Shown here: one piece after another, positions 7,189 through 13,002 of the stretch
Layout of the letters: the number at the start of each line of letters is the position of its first letter
Position numbering within the stretch: the first letter of the stretch is position 1
NCBI GenBank assembly: GCA_002424635.1
Contig: DIKT01000086.1
Location: 62,394-77,929, forward strand
DNA length: 15,536 nucleotides
DNA from: Desulfobulbaceae bacterium UBA5611
GTDB taxonomy: Bacteria; Desulfobacterota; Desulfobulbia; Desulfobulbales; Desulfocapsaceae
Direction: 5' to 3'
The notes under the pieces: model-generated
What the model saw: only the letters and a program-made list of their open reading frames with translations
Database searches by the model: none
What the model was told of the DNA's origin: nothing
Made by a program: the position numbers and the translations under genes

Positions 7189-8613
7189 CTACACGGTTGG
7201 CTCTGGTGGAGAGGGAATTGCCGCCCCCCTTGACAGGGTAATAAGTGTGATCTCTCCCGGACAGTTGAAGCGCAGCGGGATGCTGGATGAGCCTGCGCCC
7301 CGACTGGTATAGCCTTGCATCTGCTGGTATTGCCAATTGCCGGAGGCGGTAAAACGCGGGGCTCTGGAGTTGGTGAGGATGGGACCTCGTTGCGGCAGGC
7401 AGATCTGGCCGCCATGGGTGTGACCGCAGAGATAGAGCTGGGCCTGTAATTGCGCTGCTTCTTTATATGTTTCCGGTGAGTGAGCCAGAAAAATGGAAAA
7501 GGCCTCGGCCGGCACATCCCGAAAGGCCTGGCTGGCATCGGCCAACCGGTAGAGATGGGGATCGTCGGCGCCAACTATCCAGATCTGTTCGCCATTGCGA
7601 GTAATGGGCCATGCTTCATTAATGAGCATGATCAGGCCGCATTCCTCAAAATCAGGAGTCATTTCTAGACAATCATGATTGCCGAGGACCCCTAAGAGAC
7701 CATGCCGGGAGCGGACATGAGGCAGCAGACGGCGCAGATGGGTGAGACAGGGCTCAATGGGACCGTAGGTCTGCATGCGGATATCGCCGCCAATCAGACA
7801 AAGGTCGATCTCAATGTCCTGCAGGTGATTGATCAGGGTGTCGGTCAGGCCATCGATGCCGTCGAGATGAAGATCAGTCAGCAGCAGGATACGGAACTGC
7901 TCAAACGAGGCGGGCAAGGCGGGGGAAAAAAAAGTTTTTTCCACCACCTCGATCTTGAGGGCATTGCGGGTACCCTGTTCATAGAGGCCGGCAATTTTAA
8001 ACAAGACGGTGAGGAAGACCAGATCTGAGAGGATGCTGTTGAGATTAAACAGGGACTGCCAGCGGGCGGTCGGGATCTGGCAGGCCCGCCATTCCCGGAG
8101 GCGAACAGTTGAACTGATCGGACGCGGATAATTTTCCAGCACTGGTCGACTGGTAATCCGCTGCCAAAAAAATGAACTCCAATAGGCAATAACAATGAAA
8201 GAGATCAGCACGGCGGCCATTTGGCCCCAGCTGAGAGCAAATATCAGACCCAGAAAGATGACGGGGAACAGGGCTTCGAAGAGTTGATCGAGGATGACTA
8301 CATCAGTGCCGCTTTGCAGGATGCGCCGCCGTTTGATGAAGCTGGACAAGAGATCGCCGCTCATGGCCAACAAGGCGGCAATGGCCGCAACCGGCCAGGA
8401 AAGACCGAGCAAGGGACCGATCATGGTGCCGCCGGTCAGGCTGGCGAGGAGGCCGCGGATGGTTTTGTGCGGCCCGAAGATTGGTTGCCGGTCCCGCCAT
8501 AATCTGCCGCCATCAAGCGGTCGGCGCCAGCGATCGCCGCATAACAAGCTGGCAAGAGGTGGCAGGGCGTTGACCCACAGGAGATAAAAAACAATAGTAG
8601 CCGCCTCGATCAT
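7189..8613 (-). CDS. Fusion of a CarS-like CDP-lipid synthase domain with a YkuE/LpxG-like metallophosphoesterase
   Basis: A 474-residue inner-membrane protein with two domains. Residues 1-about 150 form a CarS-like (DUF46, CDP-archaeol synthase family) domain: several hydrophobic segments (about 4-24, 58-84, 113-150) and the motifs FGPHKTIRG (46-54), SGDLLSSFIKRR (85-96) and LDQLFEALFPV (108-118). CarS enzymes transfer CMP from CTP onto a lipid phosphate. A further hydrophobic stretch lies at 191-210. Residues about 240-460 form a metallophosphoesterase: LLLTDLHLDG (Asp247, His249), IGGD (Asp277), GNHD (311-314), AHSPE (His378) and GHTHGGQI (397-404), the last typical of the YkuE/YaeI/LpxG group that cleaves lipid-linked pyrophosphates. 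Both halves keep their key motifs, so neither looks decayed. The linker (about 223-234) is encoded by homopolymer runs. The gene follows the flhX-type gene by 27 bp. The substrate is not readable; a nucleotide-activated lipid is inferred. Confidence 0.85.
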   Translation of the reverse strand: MIEAATIVFYLLWVNALPPLASLLCGDRWRRPLDGGRLWRDRQPIFGPHKTIRGLLASLTGGTMIGPLLGLSWPVAAIAALLAMSGDLLSSFIKRRRILQSGTDVVILDQLFEALFPVIFLGLIFALSWGQMAAVLISFIVIAYWSSFFWQRITSRPVLENYPRPISSTVRLREWRACQIPTARWQSLFNLNSILSDLVFLTVLFKIAGLYEQGTRNALKIEVVEKTFFSPALPASFEQFRILLLTDLHLDGIDGLTDTLINHLQDIEIDLCLIGGDIRMQTYGPIEPCLTHLRRLLPHVRSRHGLLGVLGNHDCLEMTPDFEECGLIMLINEAWPITRNGEQIWIVGADDPHLYRLADASQAFRDVPAEAFSIFLAHSPETYKEAAQLQAQLYLCGHTHGGQICLPQRGPILTNSRAPRFTASGNWQYQQMQGYTSRGAGSSSIPLRFNCPGEITLITLSRGAAIPSPPEPTV

Positions 8614-8640
8614 AATGCTCTTTTTCTAATTGTCTGATCC

Positions 8641-8931
8641 TCATTTGTTGAGCTTGTTTTTGAACTGTTCATTGACCTTATAAACAAAGGCCAGCACCTC
8701 AGCGACGGTGCGGTAGAGTTCGGCAGGAATTTCTTGGCCCAGAGGAATCTTGGCCAGCAGCTCAACCAGATCAGGGTCTTCCTGGATGAAAACACCGGCC
8801 TCTCGGGCGGTGTCGATGATTTTTCTGGCAATCTCACCTTTGCCGCTGGCGACCACTCGTGGGGCACTCCCTTTATCAGCATCATAAATGATGGCGACGG
8901 CTTTTTCCAGTCCCTGTCGTTCCGGCATCAT
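8641..8931 (-). CDS. FlhB C-terminal domain-like protein (FlhX/YlqH type)
   Basis: A 96-residue soluble protein matching only the cytoplasmic C-terminal domain of the flagellar export switch protein FlhB. Matching parts are AVAIIYD (11-17), APRVVASGKGEIARKI (23-38), and IPAELYRTVAEVLAFVYKVN (68-87). The membrane part and the NPTH autocleavage motif of full FlhB are absent, so it is not a broken flhB but a stand-alone homologue of a known type; some of these can partly replace the cleaved FlhB fragment in the export gate. Its start overlaps the stop of the fliK-like gene (TAATG); AAGGTG just upstream is spaced better for the second ATG at 8928. The pairing with a FliK-like protein is meaningful, because FliK contacts this FlhB domain to switch export from hook to filament. 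Confidence 0.9.
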   Translation of the reverse strand: MMPERQGLEKAVAIIYDADKGSAPRVVASGKGEIARKIIDTAREAGVFIQEDPDLVELLAKIPLGQEIPAELYRTVAEVLAFVYKVNEQFKNKLNK

Positions 8932-9980
8932 TACACCTTGGTATTCAAAAGTGATTGCCCGGCCGGGACTAACAGGCGAAGAAGATCAGTGCCGGGATCG
9001 TTGGCCGTTCCTGAAAAGGCCAGGCCCTGGACCGGGAGAGCCGCCAGTTGCTGCTTGAGGTCGTCACCAAACTGACTGACAAAGTCGGCCTTGTCCTGGG
9101 AATCACAATTAAAACGCATCCACAGGCCGTCATCGGTCTGCAAAAATTCAATATTTAGATCGCCCAGTCCGGTCAGGCTGAGATGCAGGGAAAAATGCAG
9201 CTGTTTCTTTCTTTCATGGTCTGCCGTTTCCTGGTCCTGTTTCTGGTCGATGAGCAGATAACCCTGATCGAGAAAAGGAAAAGGCAGTGGTATGATAAAG
9301 CTTTTATCCTGATCTAAACGGAGCTGGCATAATTGAAAACTCTCGATTATGGCAAGCAGGGCTTTGCCCGGTTCTCTGATCTGTTCTGCTTCTTTAAACT
9401 GCTGCACCAACTCCAGCAGTGCTGATTTAAGTGAAGCGGTTACTTCATTTTGCAGGCCTCTGCCCAGTTGTGCTTCAAGCTGCAGACCCAGGCTGTCCAC
9501 CATTTGCCGCAAAACTGCTGCTCCTTCCTGGCCGCTGCTGAGAGGCTTTTGCTGCAGAGCCCAAAAAGCCTCTAGTACCTGGCGGCTTGAAGGCGTTAAG
9601 GTCTCAATGGCCGGATTGGGCGGCTGGTGCAGAATCCGGAACAACGGATTGAGGTCCAGATTATGACCAACAAAACTCAGGGAATGACCGAGCAATTGCT
9701 GTAATGACGGGGCAATGATCTGGAATTCCAAGCGGGGCGCAGTGGCGGTTACCTGCAGATGCAGAGATTGGCCGGGGCTGAGGGTTACCGAGTCGCCTTG
9801 GGCCAGGATGCGGTTAGAACCTATATCGAGAATAAATTTGTTATCACCGACCGCCTCGACCACCAGAGCTTGCATGGTCTGGCCATGCTGCATCTGTGAC
9901 GGATGATATTGCTGTCCGCCTGCTCCGGAAGTAGATGAGCCAAGGGCAGCGGATGGTAGGAGGGGGGCAATTGGATTCAT
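8931..9980 (-). CDS. fliK: Flagellar hook-length control protein FliK-like
   Basis: A 349-residue protein whose last 90 residues (about 261-349, LHFSLHLSLTGLGDLNIEF, then GLWMRFNCDS) fit the FliK C-terminal hook-length domain that interacts with FlhB. Residues 35-90 form a beta-rich segment (QALVVEAVGDNKFILDIG, then GQSLHLQVTA) often seen in FliK-like proteins of related bacteria. The middle is Gln- and Leu-rich and probably helical. FliK is secreted during hook growth and triggers the change of export specificity. The stop overlaps the start of the FlhB-like gene, so the two are translationally coupled. Only weak purine-rich sequence (GAGAAAGAAG) precedes the ATG. A second, canonical fliK may exist elsewhere in the genome, in which case this is a paralogue. 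Confidence 0.8.
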   Translation of the reverse strand: MNPIAPLLPSAALGSSTSGAGGQQYHPSQMQHGQTMQALVVEAVGDNKFILDIGSNRILAQGDSVTLSPGQSLHLQVTATAPRLEFQIIAPSLQQLLGHSLSFVGHNLDLNPLFRILHQPPNPAIETLTPSSRQVLEAFWALQQKPLSSGQEGAAVLRQMVDSLGLQLEAQLGRGLQNEVTASLKSALLELVQQFKEAEQIREPGKALLAIIESFQLCQLRLDQDKSFIIPLPFPFLDQGYLLIDQKQDQETADHERKKQLHFSLHLSLTGLGDLNIEFLQTDDGLWMRFNCDSQDKADFVSQFGDDLKQQLAALPVQGLAFSGTANDPGTDLLRLLVPAGQSLLNTKV

Positions 9981-10025
9981 ACTTCTTTCTCGGTTGCAAA
10001 TGAAAAAAATATTAGATCCTTAACT

Positions 10026-10093
10026 AAAAACCAGATTCGCGGCCAAGGCCGGTCCACTGTCACCGGTCTTAGGGATGGCTGAAGAGCGGCCGC
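10026..10093 (-). other. GC-rich nested inverted repeats before the fliK-like gene
   Basis: The 152-bp gap 9981-10132 contains an outer GCGGCC/GGCCGC pair (10039-10044 and 10088-10093) around an inner CCGGT/ACCGG pair (10049-10053 and 10062-10066). On the minus strand this is followed after eight bases by T5 (10026-10030). It could be a weak terminator for the PilZ pair or a folded leader of the fliK-like gene. The stem-to-T distance is too long for a standard terminator, and I do not match it to a known riboswitch. Confidence 0.3.
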
Positions 10094-10132
10094 AGGTCAA
10101 AATGTCTCATTATTACAGCAGTTCAACAATGA

Positions 10133-10804
10133 TTAAACGGCACAGGCATTATCCCGGAGTTTTCTGCGTTGTTCTTTCAGGCAAATAGATACAATAAGAT
10201 CCCGTTCTTTCTGGGTGAGATTGTCAAATTGTAAGGCTATCTGCCATCGTTTTTTTGGTAACTTTTTGGTGCGGATTACATGGGAGGTACAAGAAATTTC
10301 TGTTGCTGTATAGGGAAGGTCGATATGAAGAAGTATGCGCTGCTGGTTCTGGAATTCTTCCGGAAAGATAGTCAAAGTTCCCCCGCCGGACAGGTCGAGA
10401 GTTTCGCCGCAAAGATTCCAGGCCTTGGCTTTTTCTTCAGGTCCTGGTTCATAACTCGCCGTAATGGCGGTCCGCAGATCGGCGCGATAAAAAGTGCGCA
10501 GGCGAGTTGGTTCAACAGCCTGTTCGGCCAATAGCTCCAGTACCCGATCGCCTTTGATGGCCTCCACCTCAGCTTTGAAAGTGACCGATGCCGGGCCATT
10601 TTTCACGACCACCAGACAATCTGTATTGGGATCAATATTGACCGGTATCTGTTTAGGAGGAAAGACCAGAAAAAAATGAGGGGCAATCGATTCTTTATAG
10701 ACACATTTTAGTTGCACGCACTCGCCATCCAGGAGCTGCAGTTTAATTTCAGCAGGTTGGCTGTCCTGAATTCTTTTTATGGCATCAATAAGAGAATATG
10801 GCAT
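10133..10804 (-). CDS. PilZ domain protein, YcgR-like (second of two)
   Basis: A 223-residue cytosolic protein with an N-terminal YcgR-like region (about 1-95) and a C-terminal PilZ domain (about 100-215). Both c-di-GMP motifs are intact: RTFYR (103-107) for RxxxR and DLSGGG (137-142) for DxSxxG. YcgR-type proteins bind c-di-GMP and slow or bias the flagellar motor. The adjacent paralogue shares the layout (RxFFR/RxFYR followed about 30 residues later by the glycine motif), so they look like an old tandem duplication. The gene begins 35 bp after the first PilZ gene with no clear ribosome binding site. The C-terminus ends in a basic helix (KEQRRKLR). Function in motility is inferred from domains and from placement within the flagellar cluster. 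Confidence 0.88.
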   Translation of the reverse strand: MPYSLIDAIKRIQDSQPAEIKLQLLDGECVQLKCVYKESIAPHFFLVFPPKQIPVNIDPNTDCLVVVKNGPASVTFKAEVEAIKGDRVLELLAEQAVEPTRLRTFYRADLRTAITASYEPGPEEKAKAWNLCGETLDLSGGGTLTIFPEEFQNQQRILLHIDLPYTATEISCTSHVIRTKKLPKKRWQIALQFDNLTQKERDLIVSICLKEQRRKLRDNACAV

Positions 10805-10839
10805 TGGTATTAACTTAAATATAAATTAATAAGCATGGT

Positions 10840-11529
10840 CTAATTGTCTTTGACCTGGACCTTGAGTCGCAGCAGTCGGCGCTGGATGATCAGACATTGA
10901 CCAATAATCTTATCTCTTTCTTCATCGCTTATTTCCTCGTAATGATAAGCGACCACATATCTGTTTTCCTCTACCTCCGATGTTCTGACCGGGCGCGCCA
11001 TAAAAGAAATATATTCATTTTTGTCGTCAGGCAGAGGGATTCGCAGTTTGACCAGTTTGTCGGTCGGCGGCTTTTCGTGAAAGAAGGCCAGCAGGCCGCT
11101 GCCGCTGATATCAATGGTCGTCCCTAATATTTTCCACGGTTCGTTCGGCGGGCCGAGATCATCGGCTGGTTGGGAACTGACAATGATCGGCATGGTGTAA
11201 TCAACCCGGAAGAAGTCACGCATCTGACCATGGCTGACGGTCTTGAGGGCGATCATATCCAGGACTTGGGAATTAACCACCTGCTGAATCATGGCCTCCA
11301 TCGAGACACTTTGGCCGCCCATGTCAAGATTGATAATGCATGATGAGCTGATATCAAGGCTTTCGACAGGCAGGGTGTCAGGGGCAAACAGGAGGTTGAA
11401 ACGGGGCGAGCTGGTCTTTTGAAAAATGCACGTCTGCCGATATCTGGTATCTGCCTCCTGAACAGGTAAAAAAATTTTTACAGGTTTTGCATCAGGAATC
11501 TTATTGATGAAGTCAGTTTGTATAGACAC
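10840..11529 (-). CDS. PilZ domain protein, YcgR-like (first of two)
   Basis: A 229-residue YcgR-like protein. The c-di-GMP motifs are RDFFR (104-108) and DISGSG (140-145), followed by the expected beta-strand pattern and a C-terminal helix (ERDKIIGQCLIIQRRLLRL). The N-terminal half (about 1-95) resembles the YcgR N-terminal beta domain in layout rather than in strong sequence motifs. The start is a GTG at 11529; the next in-frame ATG is far inside the protein, so I keep the GTG, although the preceding AGAGATAAATAATA is a weak ribosome site. A sigma-70-type promoter lies about 30 bp upstream, suggesting the PilZ pair can be expressed apart from the filament genes. Likely role: c-di-GMP control of motor or flagellar output. 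Confidence 0.87.
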   Translation of the reverse strand: MSIQTDFINKIPDAKPVKIFLPVQEADTRYRQTCIFQKTSSPRFNLLFAPDTLPVESLDISSSCIINLDMGGQSVSMEAMIQQVVNSQVLDMIALKTVSHGQMRDFFRVDYTMPIIVSSQPADDLGPPNEPWKILGTTIDISGSGLLAFFHEKPPTDKLVKLRIPLPDDKNEYISFMARPVRTSEVEENRYVVAYHYEEISDEERDKIIGQCLIIQRRLLRLKVQVKDN

Positions 11530-11559
11530 TATTATTTATCTCTAAATTGTTGGGGAACC

Positions 11560-11588
11560 ATTATCTTTATACTTGATCCTGCTGCCAA
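11560..11588 (-). promoter_or_regulatory. Sigma-70-like promoter for the PilZ pair
   Basis: On the minus strand TTGGCA (11583-11588) and GATAAT (11560-11565) are separated by exactly 17 bases. Each box matches the consensus at five of six positions. Expected transcription start is about seven bases further, leaving a leader of roughly 25 bases before the GTG start at 11529. The position in an 81-bp gap is right for a promoter. Confidence 0.6.
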
Positions 11589-11610
11589 AAGACCTGTAGT
11601 CTTAACAATT

Positions 11611-12027
11611 CTAAAAAAGACTATCAAGCTTTATGGGTATTGTCGAGTCTTTCAGCAATTTTTTTTTGACGAGATAAATCTGCTCCCACATCTGATCATA
11701 AGTCCGGGTGACTTTTATCAGGATGTTCTGGTATGCTTTGATAAAAGGAGCACTGATAATTTCGGGGCCGGCAAATGCCAGTATCGCCAACAGTTGTTCA
11801 TCCTGGCTGGCCAATGCTAGTTGTCTCTGGGCCAGTTGACTGCTTCGTAGCAGGATGTCCTGGGGAGATAAGAAGGCAATATCATTTATTAAGGAGAAGG
11901 CGGCCTGGTCAAGTAATGTGTAATTTTCTATGGCAAGATGGAAGGTATGTTCAACATTGATTATAACTGATCCGGCAGCAAGAGCTGGTGTGGCACTCGC
12001 AGCTAAGGGCAATAATTGCGAAGGCAT
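11611..12027 (-). CDS. Hypothetical protein in the flagellar cluster
   Basis: A 138-residue protein I do not recognise. It begins with a small-residue, hydrophobic stretch (PSQLLPLAASATPALAAG) that is not followed by clear signal peptidase context or a full membrane span. The rest looks mainly helical: a segment around LAIENYTLLDQAAFSLINDI, another around SSQLAQRQLALASQDEQLLAIL, and a basic C-terminal helix (YDQMWEQIYLVKKKLLK). Its start overlaps the stop of the FlgN/FliT-like gene as TGATG, strong evidence that it is really translated and coupled to flagellar genes. Size, helicity and position beside FliS and a FlgN/FliT-like protein suggest an export chaperone or flagellar accessory protein, but that is only inference. 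An A9 run (11659-11667) encodes the KKK near the C-terminus. Confidence 0.8.
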   Translation of the reverse strand: MPSQLLPLAASATPALAAGSVIINVEHTFHLAIENYTLLDQAAFSLINDIAFLSPQDILLRSSQLAQRQLALASQDEQLLAILAFAGPEIISAPFIKAYQNILIKVTRTYDQMWEQIYLVKKKLLKDSTIPIKLDSLF

Positions 12028-12560
12028 CAGAGTGATCCCTTGAGGATGCCGCCATTTTGGGCCGGATTGGGCTGACGATAACCGTTCAAGGCTGCCCGTC
12101 CGCTTTGGGCCTCTTTGATTTCATGGGCCAGGAGAGATTTGACATTGCTGACCGTCGTGAGTAACGAATGGTTATACTGCAGGATCTGGTCCATGATCTC
12201 CCGGCGCTTGCTCAGCAAATGATAATTGGCTGCCAGCAGGTCCTCCTGCTGCAGGAGGGCGACCAGATCGTAATCAGCAAGGGCTGCCTGCTCCTGCAAA
12301 CGCAGGATCTCGGCTCCACGGCTGTCCAATGTCGCCGGACTAGTGCCGCCGCTATCATTATTGATGATTCCAAACAGGGTGAGAATATCTTCATAACGCC
12401 GCAGTGAACAAAGGAGCAAGGCGTCGAGTTGGCCCATATTCTGCTGTGGCGATCCGGGCTCAGGCATAGTCATCAGCTGTTGCTTCCTTTTTTGGATATT
12501 GTCATCCTGCTCATCTTTGCCGAAGTCAGCTATATCAGCCGGCGGCGTTGAGGGCCACAT
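12027..12560 (-). CDS. FlgN/FliT-like flagellar chaperone candidate
   Basis: A predicted all-helical protein of 177 residues from the first ATG. The C-terminal part, SLLAHEIKEAQSGRAALNGYRQ in two pieces (LLAHEIKEAQ and SGRAALNGY), resembles the end of FlgN/FliT-type export chaperones, which hold hook-associated proteins or FliD before export; the preceding RREIMDQILQYNHSLL fits the same family. Overall similarity is weak. Start is uncertain: the ATG at 12560 overlaps fliS by 26 bp with GGAAAGG only three bases away, while the ATG at 12473 has AAAAAAGGAAG about nine bases upstream and would give a 148-residue protein without overlap, nearer to the usual FlgN size. It follows fliS and fliD directly, which supports a filament-cap or hook-associated chaperone role. 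Confidence 0.75.
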   Translation of the reverse strand: MWPSTPPADIADFGKDEQDDNIQKRKQQLMTMPEPGSPQQNMGQLDALLLCSLRRYEDILTLFGIINNDSGGTSPATLDSRGAEILRLQEQAALADYDLVALLQQEDLLAANYHLLSKRREIMDQILQYNHSLLTTVSNVKSLLAHEIKEAQSGRAALNGYRQPNPAQNGGILKGSL

Positions 12561-12990
12561 AAGCCTTTCCCGGCTGCGCTTCCTGTCTTTCGGCGGCCGC
12601 TATATCTATACCGCTCTGTTGACGCTTAATTTCAACGGCCTCTCCCCAGGTCTGCCGGAGATCAACCAGTAAGCCTTCAACCGTCTTCAGCCTGGCACCG
12701 TCATGTTCTTTACGGGCGCCGTTTAACTCCCGAATCATGAAATGATACAGGCCATCCAGATCTTCTGCAATCTGCCCACCTATCTCATGATTCAAGGTAT
12801 TGGAGAACTCAATAATAATGGCCATGGTTTTGCCGATGCGCTCAATCTTCAGTATCTCGTTGCCCTGCTCTTCCGCCATCATGGCCTGGCGGGTAAAACG
12901 GATCGCGCCATCATAAAGCATGAGTAAAATCTGTTCGGGGCTGGCGGTAAAAATATGATTCTGCTTGTATTGATTCATGTAAGGGTTCAT
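12535..12990 (-). CDS. fliS: Flagellar export chaperone FliS
   Basis: FliS binds the C-terminus of flagellin in the cytosol, keeps it from polymerising early and helps deliver it to the export gate. The 151-residue protein has the family signature: an N-terminal segment with NPYMNQY, then SPEQILLMLYDGAIRF (about 17-32), a central helix with TLNHEIGG and ending in LDGLYHFMIREL, and a C-terminal helix with LRQTWGEAV. The last 25 residues (RQQSGIDIAAAERQEAQPG and on) are an Ala/Gln/Glu-rich tail, slightly longer than usual. The gene follows fliD by 12 bp, with AAGGA before the ATG, so fliD and fliS are one unit. Assignment is firm. Confidence 0.95.
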   Translation of the reverse strand: MNPYMNQYKQNHIFTASPEQILLMLYDGAIRFTRQAMMAEEQGNEILKIERIGKTMAIIIEFSNTLNHEIGGQIAEDLDGLYHFMIRELNGARKEHDGARLKTVEGLLVDLRQTWGEAVEIKRQQSGIDIAAAERQEAQPGKAYVALNAAG

Positions 12991-13002
12991 TTTAAAATTC
13001 CT

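Noticed and set aside
7107..7189. Terminator between the CarS-phosphoesterase fusion gene and the phosphorylase gene
   Set aside because: The 81-bp gap holds no stem followed by a T-run, so read-through into the purine genes remains possible.
9981..10015. Sigma-28-like TAAT...ACCGAGAA directly before the fliK-like gene
   Set aside because: Spacing is one base off and transcription would start at or inside the start codon, leaving no leader or ribosome site.
10840..11529. Apparent loss of the second Arg in the PilZ motif (RVDYT instead of RxxxR)
   Set aside because: Wrong alignment: the canonical motif is RDFFR four residues earlier, matching RTFYR in the neighbour, so both proteins keep the c-di-GMP site.
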